Positions 17,968-26,430 of a stretch of 64,000 nucleotides of DNA are shown here, piece after piece. Source of the DNA: Acidimicrobium ferrooxidans (GTDB taxonomy: Bacteria; Actinomycetota; Geothermincolia; Fen-727; Anoxymicrobiaceae). The notes beneath the pieces were generated by a model. The model made no database searches and had not been told where the DNA came from. It saw only the letters and a program-made list of their open reading frames with translations. The stretch's first letter is position 1. Each line of letters begins with the position of its first letter. The position numbers and the translations under genes are program-made. The stretch spans positions 591,543 to 655,542 of the forward strand of contig DYIU01000002.1 in assembly GCA_020723485.1 (NCBI GenBank), given 5' to 3'.

Positions 17968-19377
17968 TCAGGCGCGGCGGTAGACGAAGTCCGCGAGCTG
18001 CTTCAGGTTGCGGACCTCCTGCACGGCGTGGCAGTGCTCCTCGTAGATACCGATTATCGAGTCGCCGGTGTCCCAGCGCTCGGCAGGCTCCGGGTCCAGC
18101 CAGTACACCCTGCGGGACCTGCGGGCGATCCGGCCCAGCGCCTCGGACCTGGGGTCGCGCGCGTTGTTCCGGCCGTCGGAGAGTATGAGGACCGTGGAAC
18201 GGGGCGTCAGCTCTCCCGAGAACTCCTTCTCGAACAGGTCCAGCGCCCTTCCGACGTCGCTGTGGCCGTCCCCGTCGACCAGGACGCCCTCTCGGTATAC
18301 GCGCTCTATCGCCTCGTCAACATCGCAGTACTTGAAGAGCTCCGTCACCTCGTCCACCCTGTCAATGAAAGCGAAGCTGCGGACGGCCTTGAACTGCTGG
18401 TGCAGGCTGAAGACCAGCTGCAGGGTGAAGGTGCTGAAGGTCCTGACCGAGCCGGAGACGTCGCACAGGATGAACAGCTCGGGTTTCGCGGGAACCCGCT
18501 TCTTGTACTTGACGTCGATGGGGACTCCGCCGCTCGAGATGCTGTGGCGCAGGGTATTTCGGATATCGAGCCTCCCCCGCCTTCCTTCGCTCTGCCTCCT
18601 CGCGATCCTGGCGGCGAGCTTGCGCGCCAGCGACGGCAATATCCTCCTCATGTCGTCGACCTGGCGGACAGACGCGTTGATGAACTCTATCTCCTCGGGC
18701 CTGACCGGCAGCTTACGGGTCCTGCTCACAGCTTCCTCGCCGCGCTCCAGGGCGAGCTGGCGTTGAATCTCCCGCTCGAGCGCCCTGCGGAAGAACTCGA
18801 TGCGTTCCCGGAGCTCTTCGGCTGCCAGCACTGGCGGCAACTCCGGCATTATCTCTCCGTCCGCCGCCATCTCCTGCAGCTCAGCGGAAAGACGGGCGTA
18901 CTTGAGCATCTCCATGCCGCGGAACATGTAGTACCCCGACCCGGCCATGAACGCCAGGGGCCGCGAGCCCCTTCCGAAGCCGCCTTCCATCTGCCCGATC
19001 GTGGCCGCTGCCATCCGTGCCAGCGCGGCCAGCTCATCCATGCTCCCGTGCTCGAGCGCGTCCCTGAGCATCTCGGTCAACTCGGCCGGGGTCATGGAGC
19101 CGGTCCCCTCTGAGTCCTCCCCGCCCGGCTCATCCTCGGGCGGCGCCGCCAGGGCTTCCGCGCCCAGGAAGTAATCCTCGAACACGGCGTCGAAGATGGG
19201 GTAGTCCATTTCGTTCTTGACCACCGTGGCCCTGAGTGCGGACCTGAATATGTCCATCTTCTCCAGCGGGGCCACCCTGACCGCTTCGCAGGCGTCGATG
19301 CTCTCAGCGAGGGAAACGTGCATGCCCGCCGCCCTGAGCTTCCCTATGAAATCGAGCAGTCTCTCGTCTATCTCCAT
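17968..19377 (-). CDS. CoxE-like von Willebrand factor A domain protein
   Basis: A 469-residue protein. The N-terminal 150 residues are CoxE-like (LLDFIGKLRAAGMHVSLAES). A charged linker follows, then a VWA domain with a complete MIDAS start DVSGSVRTFS, a GHSDVGRAL loop and ILSDGRNNARD. Such proteins pair with MoxR ATPases to insert metals or remodel partner enzymes; CoxE/CoxD act on CO dehydrogenase. Its MoxR partner lies 10 nt upstream in the same direction. No obvious client enzyme is adjacent. The domain assignment is firm; the client is unknown. Confidence 0.88.
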   Translation of the reverse strand: MEIDERLLDFIGKLRAAGMHVSLAESIDACEAVRVAPLEKMDIFRSALRATVVKNEMDYPIFDAVFEDYFLGAEALAAPPEDEPGGEDSEGTGSMTPAELTEMLRDALEHGSMDELAALARMAAATIGQMEGGFGRGSRPLAFMAGSGYYMFRGMEMLKYARLSAELQEMAADGEIMPELPPVLAAEELRERIEFFRRALEREIQRQLALERGEEAVSRTRKLPVRPEEIEFINASVRQVDDMRRILPSLARKLAARIARRQSEGRRGRLDIRNTLRHSISSGGVPIDVKYKKRVPAKPELFILCDVSGSVRTFSTFTLQLVFSLHQQFKAVRSFAFIDRVDEVTELFKYCDVDEAIERVYREGVLVDGDGHSDVGRALDLFEKEFSGELTPRSTVLILSDGRNNARDPRSEALGRIARRSRRVYWLDPEPAERWDTGDSIIGIYEEHCHAVQEVRNLKQLADFVYRRA

Positions 19378-19387
19378 CGGGCTCGTC

Positions 19388-20314
19388 CTACTCCAGGGCC
19401 TGGCGCGCCAGCGACTTGAGGCTTGCCTGTACTTTCTCCAGGTCCTTCTGCTCCTTGACCAGCAGGCTGAGGGTGCTGGAGATCAGCTCCTCGTCGATGA
19501 CGTCGCGCCCCAACACCTTGACCGCGGTAGCCCAGTCCAGCGTCTCCGAGATACTGGGGACCTTCTTCAAGTCCATCTGCCGTATGTAACGCACGACCGC
19601 TATCACTCGCCGCGCGAGGTCCTCTGCTATGCCGGGCACCCTCAACCTCACGATCTCGAGCTCCCTCGACACCTCGGGGAAATCGATGTAGAGGTACAGG
19701 CACCTGCGCCTGAGGGCCTCGGACAGGTCCCTGGTGCGGTTGGAGGTGAGCACCACGAACGGCATCTGCCGGGCGTCGACGGTTCCGAGCTCCGGGATAG
19801 AGACCTGGAAATCAGACAGGACCTCGAGCAGGAAAGCCTCGAATTCCACGTCCGCCTTGTCCACTTCGTCCACCAGCAGGACCACCCGGCCCTCGTTCGT
19901 GATGGCGCGCAGAAGCGGCCTGGGCAGGAGGAACTCCTCGCTGAAGAGGTCGTCCTCGAGGTCTTCCCACGACGTCCCCTCGGTGCGGTCGGCCTGGATG
20001 CGCAGGAGCTGTTTCTTGTAATTCCACTCGTAGAGCGCCTTCGCCTCGTCGAGCCCCTCGTAGCACTGGAGCCTGATAAGCGGGAGGCCCGTGTAGCGGC
20101 TGTAGGCTTTGGCCAGGTCGGTCTTGCCCACTCCCGCCGGACCCTCCGCGAGGATCGGCTTGTTTAGCTCATCCGCGAGGTACAGCGCCGTCGCGATCCC
20201 GTCGTCGCAGAGGTACTCCGCGCCCTTCATGCCCTGCTTTATCTCGTCTATCAGCGCGCCGTTGTTCTTTTCCACCTTTTCTTTCTCCTTGCTAGCCTTC
20301 TTCTGACCTCTCAC
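19388..20314 (-). CDS. MoxR/CoxD-type AAA+ ATPase
   Basis: A 308-residue AAA+ protein with Walker A GPAGVGKTDLAKAY, Walker B VVLLVDEVDKAD, sensor 1 VLTSNRTRDLS and an arginine-finger region ALRRRCLYLYIDFP. This is the MoxR arrangement. MoxR ATPases act with VWA proteins as chaperones for metal-enzyme maturation. Its start overlaps the end of the flavodoxin-like gene by 23 nt, and its stop lies 10 nt before the VWA gene. The lysine-rich first 16 residues may not all be translated, as a later start is possible. Confidence 0.92.
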   Translation of the reverse strand: MRGQKKASKEKEKVEKNNGALIDEIKQGMKGAEYLCDDGIATALYLADELNKPILAEGPAGVGKTDLAKAYSRYTGLPLIRLQCYEGLDEAKALYEWNYKKQLLRIQADRTEGTSWEDLEDDLFSEEFLLPRPLLRAITNEGRVVLLVDEVDKADVEFEAFLLEVLSDFQVSIPELGTVDARQMPFVVLTSNRTRDLSEALRRRCLYLYIDFPEVSRELEIVRLRVPGIAEDLARRVIAVVRYIRQMDLKKVPSISETLDWATAVKVLGRDVIDEELISSTLSLLVKEQKDLEKVQASLKSLARQALE

Positions 20315-20948
20315 GGCCGGCCTCCAGCAGCGATGCCAGCTCGCCGACCCGGTAAGCCAGTGACCGGGCGGATGCCATGCCGATCTCGTCTCGTTTCACC
20401 AGCAGCCTGTCGCGTCCGTCCCTGGCCCCGGTGCCGTCGAGGCTCGAGAAAGCGCCGGCGCCGTGAACGCCAAGGTCGGGAGTCGCCACGACCATCCCCA
20501 GCACGTGGAACGCCGTGTTTATAGAAATGAGCGCCTGCTCGATGCCCGCGTTCCTGAACCAGGCGACGGCCAGGGAGCCGCCCACCTTGTTGCGCATCGC
20601 GCCCCTGGTTATGTTCCCGTGCACGAACACCCTGAACCTGTCCAGGAAGTCAGCCGTGGTCCCGGACAGGCGCCCGATGTGTACCGGCGTGGCGACGATA
20701 AGGCCGGACGCGTCGAGCAGTTCCGGGTAGACGTCGGTCATGCCGTCGTCCTGGCTGCAGTACCTTCCGGGCTCCTGCTTCCTGAGGCACCAGTTGCACT
20801 GACGGCAGGGGTTTATCTCCAGGCCGGCGAGGGCGAAGCGCCTCACCTCGAACCGCGGATCACCGTCGTACTCGCCGAGGCCGTGCTCGAGAAGGGCGTC
20901 GACGTTTCCGCCCGGCACCAGGCTCCCGTTGACCGCGATTATCTTCAA
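20292..20948 (-). CDS. Flavodoxin-fold NAD(P)H-dependent FMN reductase family protein
   Basis: A 218-residue flavodoxin-like protein. It starts MKIIAVNGSLVPGGNVDALL, the FMN phosphate-binding loop, and has ATPVHIGRLSGTTADFLDR around the isoalloxazine site. A cysteine motif CRQCNWCLRK at about residues 48-57 is typical of the iron-sulfur flavoprotein-like subgroup. It probably moves electrons between a reduced cofactor and FMN; the substrate is unknown. It overlaps moxR by 23 nt and forms a likely three-gene unit with moxR and the VWA gene. Confidence 0.8.
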   Translation of the reverse strand: MKIIAVNGSLVPGGNVDALLEHGLGEYDGDPRFEVRRFALAGLEINPCRQCNWCLRKQEPGRYCSQDDGMTDVYPELLDASGLIVATPVHIGRLSGTTADFLDRFRVFVHGNITRGAMRNKVGGSLAVAWFRNAGIEQALISINTAFHVLGMVVATPDLGVHGAGAFSSLDGTGARDGRDRLLVKRDEIGMASARSLAYRVGELASLLEAGRERSEEG

Positions 20949-20971
20949 ACCACCCTCTCTTCCATCCGAAC

Positions 20972-21024
20972 CCTGTTGAAGATGTTAACTGCTGTTGCTA
21001 ACGCAACGAAAATGGTCTGACCCT
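20972..21024 (-). repeat. REP-like element with GTTGC/GCAAC hairpin (copy 1 of long form)
   Basis: On the minus strand this reads GGGTCAGACC, then a small hairpin GTTGC-GTTA-GCAAC, then a tail that includes AACATCTTCAACAGG. The same layout recurs at 63193-63244. It abuts the stop codon (TAG, 21023-21025) of the zincin gene, and its first bases overlap that stop. Confidence 0.8.
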
Positions 21025-21406
21025 AGTATCCCAGCTCTCTGAGCCGCGCGTCCGGGATCCCGAAGTGGTGGGCAATCTCGTGAAGGACTACTCGCCGGAC
21101 CGTCTCGGATACGTCGGCCCCGCTCTCTTCGCAGAACCTCTCGATTGGTTCCTTGTATATAGATATGTTATCAGGAAGCACCAGGGAATAGTGTATTCCC
21201 CTGTGAGCGGGCGGCACTCCCTGGTAGAGCCCGAGCAGGGTGGTGCCCGGACCAGCCCCCGCGGATTCCAGCTCCTCCCGCGTCGGGGCGCTCCTCACCA
21301 CGACGCCTACGTTCCCTTCCTCGAGCTTGGCGGCAAAGTCGTCCGGGAGGCCGTCTAGGACCCCCGCCACCATCCTCTCGAACTCCCGGCGCGTCATCGC
21401 GGACAT
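21023..21406 (-). CDS. Small zincin-type metallopeptidase family protein
   Basis: A 127-residue protein of the short zincin family (PF06262 type). The motif VLHEIAHHFGIPD gives HExxH at H109, E110 and H113 and an Asp at 119. LGLYQGVPPAHRG is the conserved upstream segment. The family is widespread, and its substrate is unknown. The start ATG 21406 overlaps the stop of the VOC gene (TGATG), so the two are translationally coupled. The frame is open farther upstream but that part lies inside the VOC gene and is a shadow. Confidence 0.88.
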   Translation of the reverse strand: MSAMTRREFERMVAGVLDGLPDDFAAKLEEGNVGVVVRSAPTREELESAGAGPGTTLLGLYQGVPPAHRGIHYSLVLPDNISIYKEPIERFCEESGADVSETVRRVVLHEIAHHFGIPDARLRELGY

Positions 21407-21945
21407 CAGACCGGCAGTATCTCTCCGAGCTTCGCCCCCAGGCGTAAGAGCGGTGACCGCATCGGAAATGGCAGTCCCAGGAACCTGGGTTCGATGAACT
21501 CGATGATGACACCGCCGACCGAGGTGGTATCGAGATAGGCGTACTCGATCGTGAGACCGAGCTGCTTGAGCATGCCGTGCTGCAGCACCTCGATGCCGGC
21601 CTCCCGGGCCGCCCGCAGACGTTCGGCCAGGTCGCGGACGAAGAACCCGACGTGGTGCAGACCCTCCTCGCGCCCGCCGAGGGTGTCGGCGTAGAACGTG
21701 CTCCCCCCGGTTATCTGTATCAGCTCGAGCTGGACCGGCCCGGCCTGCGCCATCGCTATCCTGCCTGTCGGGATGACGTTCTCGCCGCCCTGGAGGCACC
21801 ATTCCGGCTCTCCCTCGAAGACCGCCCAGGGGCCTATACCGAAGGCATCGCTGTAACGCTTTATCGTATCTTCGATGTCGCTTACCACTATGCCCAGCTG
21901 CCCGAGCCTGGGCACCTTGAGTCCCCTGTCTCTCCCGCGGCCCAT
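21406..21945 (-). CDS. VOC (glyoxalase/methylmalonyl-CoA epimerase-like) family protein
   Basis: A 179-residue protein with one vicinal-oxygen-chelate module. The first half-site is LGQLGIVVSDIEDTIKRYSD, then VQLELIQI, and the second half-site LHHVGFFVRDLAERL gives the metal-ligand His. IIEFIEP carries the final Glu. This matches methylmalonyl-CoA epimerase-like VOC proteins, but the true substrate is undetermined. ATG 21945 with AGGGGGTGG upstream is preferred to GTG 21954. It is coupled to the small zincin gene by a TGATG overlap. Confidence 0.8.
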   Translation of the reverse strand: MGRGRDRGLKVPRLGQLGIVVSDIEDTIKRYSDAFGIGPWAVFEGEPEWCLQGGENVIPTGRIAMAQAGPVQLELIQITGGSTFYADTLGGREEGLHHVGFFVRDLAERLRAAREAGIEVLQHGMLKQLGLTIEYAYLDTTSVGGVIIEFIEPRFLGLPFPMRSPLLRLGAKLGEILPV

Positions 21946-21981
21946 GTACGCCACCCCCTGCGTCGTTCCCGGGTGGGCCTC

Positions 21982-22629
21982 CTAGAGCCCCATCAGGAAT
22001 GGATTGGTGCGCTTCTCCCAGCCGACCGTCGTAGAGCCCATGTGGCCGGGGAACACCCTGGTCTCGGGGTCAAGGACGAACACCTTCTCCTTCACGGAGC
22101 GCATAAGGGTGTCGAAGTCGCCGCCCGGGAAGTCGGTCCGGCCTATCGAGCCCCGGAACACCAGGTCTCCGTCGAAGAGGCTGTCGCCTATCAGGAAGCT
22201 CACGCTTCCAGGGGAATGTCCGGGTGTGTGCAGCACCTCGATATTGAGCCCCGCCAGCTCGAGCACCTGCCCGTCCTCGAGGCTCTTGAACTCGGAGGGC
22301 AGCTTGAGCTCGTCGACGCCTAGCATGGCCAGCAGCATCTGCGGCATGCCCTGGGCGACCTGCACCTCTATCGCATGCAGGTAGACATCGGTGTCGGCAG
22401 CCTCCGCGACTTCCGCCGCCCCTGCGAGGTGGTCGGGGTGGGCGTGCGTCAGCAGGACCGCTTCCAGCTCGAGGCCCTCGCGCTCGAGGAAGTCGAGGAT
22501 GAGATGCGTGGAAAGACCCGCGTCTATGAGCACGGCCGATTCGGAGCCGTCGCCCCAGACGAGGTAGCTGTTGGTACCGAAGGAGAGGTCCGTAAAGGTC
22601 TCGACGTTCAGCGAATCGCTCTGCTCCAT
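21982..22629 (-). CDS. MBL-fold metal-dependent hydrolase (glyoxalase II-like)
   Basis: A 215-residue metallo-beta-lactamase-fold protein. It has THAHPDHLAG (H62, H64, D66, H67), TPGHSPGSVSF, FDGDLVFRGSIGRTDFPGGD and FPGHMG, the full set of metal ligands. The GRTDFPGGD stretch is characteristic of glyoxalase II-like thioesterases. It probably hydrolyses a thioester or small ester in the cytoplasm. ATG 22629 follows AAGGAG. It lies 36 nt upstream of the VOC gene and may share its transcript. Confidence 0.88.
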   Translation of the reverse strand: MEQSDSLNVETFTDLSFGTNSYLVWGDGSESAVLIDAGLSTHLILDFLEREGLELEAVLLTHAHPDHLAGAAEVAEAADTDVYLHAIEVQVAQGMPQMLLAMLGVDELKLPSEFKSLEDGQVLELAGLNIEVLHTPGHSPGSVSFLIGDSLFDGDLVFRGSIGRTDFPGGDFDTLMRSVKEKVFVLDPETRVFPGHMGSTTVGWEKRTNPFLMGL

Positions 22630-22736
22630 GATCTGCTGCTCCTTGGTGCTTTACCGTGACTGCCCGAATTCACAGGCCGCGCCCAGGAGGCGCTTCCCGG
22701 TCTTGAAGTATAGCAGAAGGGGTCGCGCGCTCCGGC

Positions 22737-24878
22737 TCAAGCCGAGCCAAGGTCGACCACGTTCACCCCGGATGCGGCGAACCGGTCGTACCGGTCGGTG
22801 CAGGTGAGGACGATGACCTGCTGGTCCCTCGAGACGTCGACCAGCACATCCCAGAGGAGCTCGAGCCTCTCGTCGTCGAAGTAGGAGAAGGAATCGTCGA
22901 ATATCAGCGGGGGCTTCCTGCCCTCCGAAAGGAGCTCGACGAGCTCGAGCCTGGCAGCGAGGTAGAGCTGGCTCGCCGTCCCCTTGCTCAGTGACGCGAG
23001 CAGTTCGTCGGCGGGGATGAAGTCGCCCCTGTCACGGGAATAGACAGACAGCGCCAGGTCGCTCTCGCTCACCTCGACGGTATCGTACCGGCCGCCGCTG
23101 AGCGCGGAGAACGTGCGTCCTACACTCTCGGAGAGAACCGGGACCGCCGAAGAGAGTAGCGAACGTGCTGTCTCCTGCATGGCGTCACGCGCCATTGTAT
23201 ATACGCGCAGCCTGCGCCTGGCCGCCTGCTCGGCCTCCCACAGCCAGGAGACCTCTTCCTCGATGCGTGCCGCTTCTTCGGGGTCGGTGCCGGAGTGGAC
23301 CAGGTGGAACGCCAGGCCGTCACGCTCTTTCCTCAGCTCCGCCACCGTCTGGGCGAGGCCGTCGCGCTCCCTGGTCAGGACCCCCAGGCGCTCGGGCTCG
23401 ATGAGGAAAGGCTTGAGCCCGTTCAGCTTCTCTTCGCAGGCGGCGGCCTCGATGGAAGCCTGGCGCCGGTCCTCTTCGATGTCTTCGATCGTGCGCCCGC
23501 CGAGCAAGGCCCTGTATCCGGCCGACTGCTCGTCCCTCTCGTCCAGGAGCTCGCGGTAAACCCTGAACGCGCTCAAGAACTCTTCGCTGTCATCGCACCC
23601 TACCGATCTCAGGAACTCGCGCTCGTCGGTCTCGAGCCTGGCGATCTGGGCGTCGGTGCGCTTTATCCGGTCGTCGAACAGGCCGGGGATGTCCACCTCG
23701 GGAGCGGGGGCTGCCCTTCTCAGCGAGAACACCGCGGCTATCATGACAGCCAGGCCTACGGCGATTATCGAGAAGAGCACCGGTTGGATGACCCCGAGGA
23801 TGATGCCCGCTATCATGATCAGGGCTCCGGCGCCCATGGCTATCCACCAGGCGGCGGGCCGCCCTCTAGCTGGACGGGAAGCCCCGCGCTGCGATTCCGG
23901 GGGCCTTGCGGTGAGCTCTTCGCGCAGGGCGAGCAGCGACCTCCGGAGCTCCATGGCGCTTTTCACGTCGTTCTCCACGTCGGGGCTGAGCTCGTTGAAC
24001 TCAGCAAATCCCTTTGAGATCTTGGTCTCGGTCCGCTGGAGCTCCCGCCTGGCTTCGAGAACGCGGTCCGAGGACTCGAACCTGGCGTGGGCGAGCCTCG
24101 TCCTTCGCTCGAGGTCGTCGGCGTTCATGTTTCGCGAGAGCAGGTCGTCGAGCTCCTCGAGCCTGGCCTCCTTGCCCGCGAGCTGGCCCTCCACTTCTTT
24201 GAGCCTGGCCCTCTGGGACTCGACGTCCGTCATGCCCTGGGTCAGCTCCCTCTGTCTCGCGATCAGAGTCTCACGCTCGTCGAGGAGCCTCCGTATTGTG
24301 CCGGGATTCCCGGTTGGCCGCTCGAGGCCCCTCTTGAGCTCGTCGACTGTAGCGGAGAGCTTGCGGACCGCCTGTTCCATGTTGGTGCTCTCGCGCCCGC
24401 CGACGACCACCTCCCGGAGCATGCCCGCGAGCTTCCTGGCGCCGGAGGCATCCTCAGCCAGGCTGACCATCTGGTCGTGGGTCACGCACGCTGTCCGCAG
24501 GTAGCGGGCGGGGTCGCTGAAGCCAATCAGCTCGGAGACCATCGCGTTAACAGCCTTGATGGAGCGCAGCGGGGCCCCGCCGTCCTCCTCGAGTGAGACC
24601 GTGCGCCCGGCGAAGTCCTTGACCAGGTGGTAGCTCCTGCCGTTCTGCGAGAAGTCGAGCTCGATCACGGGAGCGTCCTCGGTGCCCCAGCGCATGTAGG
24701 ACCTGCCCAGCGCCGTTGTCGTCTGCGGCCTCGCGAACAGGCCTGCCATCACCGCCATCACTAGGGTGGACTTGCCGGATTCATTGGGCCCGCGGACCAG
24801 GTTTATCCCCTCGGTAAAGGATATGTCCAGGTCTCTGAAGCGCCTGAAGTTGACTGCCCGCAGCCTGTTTATGCGCAC
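22737..24878 (-). CDS. Membrane-inserted SbcC/Rad50-like ATPase (YhaN-type)
   Basis: A 713-residue SMC-like ATPase. Walker A is GPNESGKSTLVMAVMAG at residues 30-46. Coiled-coil arms occupy about 160-330 and 430-560. Two hydrophobic helices interrupt the coil at about 345-395 (AWWIAMGAGALIMIAGIILG and VLFSIIAVGLAVMIAAVFSL). The signature region SLSKGTASQLYLAARLELV and Walker B PLIFDDSFSYFDDERL close the head. This is the AAA_27/YhaN layout, in which the hinge region is in the membrane. It overlaps the nuclease gene upstream by 1 nt (TAGTG), as sbcD and sbcC do. It probably processes DNA ends; the membrane link sets it apart from SbcC. Confidence 0.86.
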   Translation of the reverse strand: MRINRLRAVNFRRFRDLDISFTEGINLVRGPNESGKSTLVMAVMAGLFARPQTTTALGRSYMRWGTEDAPVIELDFSQNGRSYHLVKDFAGRTVSLEEDGGAPLRSIKAVNAMVSELIGFSDPARYLRTACVTHDQMVSLAEDASGARKLAGMLREVVVGGRESTNMEQAVRKLSATVDELKRGLERPTGNPGTIRRLLDERETLIARQRELTQGMTDVESQRARLKEVEGQLAGKEARLEELDDLLSRNMNADDLERRTRLAHARFESSDRVLEARRELQRTETKISKGFAEFNELSPDVENDVKSAMELRRSLLALREELTARPPESQRGASRPARGRPAAWWIAMGAGALIMIAGIILGVIQPVLFSIIAVGLAVMIAAVFSLRRAAPAPEVDIPGLFDDRIKRTDAQIARLETDEREFLRSVGCDDSEEFLSAFRVYRELLDERDEQSAGYRALLGGRTIEDIEEDRRQASIEAAACEEKLNGLKPFLIEPERLGVLTRERDGLAQTVAELRKERDGLAFHLVHSGTDPEEAARIEEEVSWLWEAEQAARRRLRVYTMARDAMQETARSLLSSAVPVLSESVGRTFSALSGGRYDTVEVSESDLALSVYSRDRGDFIPADELLASLSKGTASQLYLAARLELVELLSEGRKPPLIFDDSFSYFDDERLELLWDVLVDVSRDQQVIVLTCTDRYDRFAASGVNVVDLGSA

Positions 24879-25990
24879 TAGGAGCCTTCCTCGAGCAGGA
24901 GCGACAGCCCCACCATCATGGCCTCCTGGATCTCGTCGGTCTCAGAGGCGGAAGCGCCGTCGAGCCCGGCGCTGAGAAGCTTCAAGTACTCGGAAGCCGG
25001 TGACCCCGCCGGGTATGCTTCCGGATCGAGCGTCGAGGGCGCGGGCACGGACCTGTCCGCGGCCCTCACGAAGAAGAACAGGTCGGAGAGCTGTTCGATG
25101 ACAGGCGCGGGGTCGATATATCCGGGCGGGCGGAGACCGTCTATGTTGACCTGGAGCACCTTGTCGGGGTCGGCCCTGCTCTCGAGCATCGATACCAGGG
25201 TCACCGGGGCGGCTTCCTCTGCCAGGATGGTGAGCTCTTCGTACGTCAGCGAGCCGGTGCGGAACGGGCGCACCCATGTCTCTTCTTCGCCGAACTCCAC
25301 CACCAGGACGTTGCCGGTGTCGCCCTTCTGCATGCGTACCATCTCGGGGCTGCCCGGATAGAAGGCGGTGACCTCTCCGCTCGAGCGGTCTGAGAACGAG
25401 TGGATGTGGCCGAGCGCCAGGTAGTCGAGCCCGCTCGCGGCGACCTCGGGAGGGGTCACGACATATGTGTCCTCGGCAAGGTCGGGTATCTCGAAGCTGG
25501 CGTGGACCATCCCCAGCCTGTATCGCACGTGCTCGTCCACCTCGAGCGACTCGAGAGGCCGCCGGTTGGCGAAGGGCTTCATGTTGGCGTTGCCGTAGAC
25601 CACGCAGTCGAGCTCGGGGAAGTAAGCGGGCGTCATCGTCTCGCGTGTGAAGACGGTGAGGCCGCCTATGTCGGCAAGCTCGGGGGCCCTGTAGACGGAA
25701 TCGTCGCCGTACGGGTCGTGGGTGCCGGGCGTGATGCAGACGGGGATGCCGGTGGCCGAGAGGTCCTGAAGCCGGTACGCGACCTGTGCGAGGAGCGTCT
25801 TGGAGACGTCGGGTGAGTCGAACAGGTCACCCGCTATGAGGAGCAGGTCGACCTTCTCACGGATCGCCAGGTTGACCGTGTCGTCGAAGGCCTGCAGGAG
25901 GCGCGAACGCAGAACCTGGCCCTTCCTTCCGAGGCCCAGGAATTTCGCCCCCAGGTGAACGTCAGCGGTATGAAGAATCTTCAGCGGCAT
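24878..25990 (-). CDS. SbcD/Mre11-like metallophosphatase nuclease (YhaO-type)
   Basis: A 370-residue calcineurin-like phosphoesterase. The motifs are TADVHLGAKF (D9, H11), LIAGDLFDSPD, PGTHDPYGDD (the usual GNHD has Thr here) and ALGHIHSF. It has the capping domain length of SbcD/Mre11 nucleases. The partner ATPase follows directly with a 1-nt overlap, so the two are made together. The Asn-to-Thr change in the GNHD motif is unusual because the Asn normally binds metal; activity could be altered. Confidence 0.87.
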   Translation of the reverse strand: MPLKILHTADVHLGAKFLGLGRKGQVLRSRLLQAFDDTVNLAIREKVDLLLIAGDLFDSPDVSKTLLAQVAYRLQDLSATGIPVCITPGTHDPYGDDSVYRAPELADIGGLTVFTRETMTPAYFPELDCVVYGNANMKPFANRRPLESLEVDEHVRYRLGMVHASFEIPDLAEDTYVVTPPEVAASGLDYLALGHIHSFSDRSSGEVTAFYPGSPEMVRMQKGDTGNVLVVEFGEEETWVRPFRTGSLTYEELTILAEEAAPVTLVSMLESRADPDKVLQVNIDGLRPPGYIDPAPVIEQLSDLFFFVRAADRSVPAPSTLDPEAYPAGSPASEYLKLLSAGLDGASASETDEIQEAMMVGLSLLLEEGS

Positions 25991-26062
25991 GTGTACGTCC
26001 GTTCGCGCGAGCAGTCACCGGGCACGATTATACCAAAGGAGGCGGACAGCCCGGGGAGGGGG

Positions 26063-26410
26063 TCAGCGTCTCCTCCCGCCGTGGAGCGGCGCGTTGCAGA
26101 ACTGGCAGTTGTCGAACGACCTGGGCACCGACTCCCCGCACTTGGGGCACTTGACTATCTCGGGCATGTCGTACTGGTGGCCCTCACCGTAGCGGGTCCT
26201 CCTGTAGCGCTCCCCGCTGACGCGGAGGTGTATGTACACGACTGCGAGTCCTATCGGCCCGGTCAAAAGGCCGATGAACATCCACAAGTTGTAGCTCATC
26301 CCGTTCGAGCGGGCCAGCGACGCCGCCGTGAAGGCGCAGAACAGCCAGGCGAGAGCGCCGATGGAAACCAGGCCGATAATCATAAGGGTGTTCTCAGCGG
26401 CAAAAGGCAT
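26063..26410 (-). CDS. Small membrane protein with C-terminal zinc ribbon
   Basis: A 115-residue protein. Two hydrophobic helices (about residues 8-29 and 42-61) are followed by a linker and a zinc ribbon, CPKCGESVPRSFDNCQFCNAP (two CxxC knuckles). I do not recognise a named family. ATG 26410 is preferred (AAGGGGG upstream). It is the last gene of a four-gene minus-strand unit with a CoA transferase, a ferredoxin and a repeat protein. A protein of the same layout, with a similar ribbon, is encoded at 62708-63040. Confidence 0.75.
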   Translation of the reverse strand: MPFAAENTLMIIGLVSIGALAWLFCAFTAASLARSNGMSYNLWMFIGLLTGPIGLAVVYIHLRVSGERYRRTRYGEGHQYDMPEIVKCPKCGESVPRSFDNCQFCNAPLHGGRRR

Positions 26411-26430
26411 CCGGCCCAACCCCCTTCATG

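Noticed and set aside
26055-26066. GGGGTCAG near the end of the zinc-ribbon gene as another repeat copy
   Set aside because: It runs against the gene direction, lacks the RYC and GTTGC blocks and overlaps the coding end, so it is probably chance.
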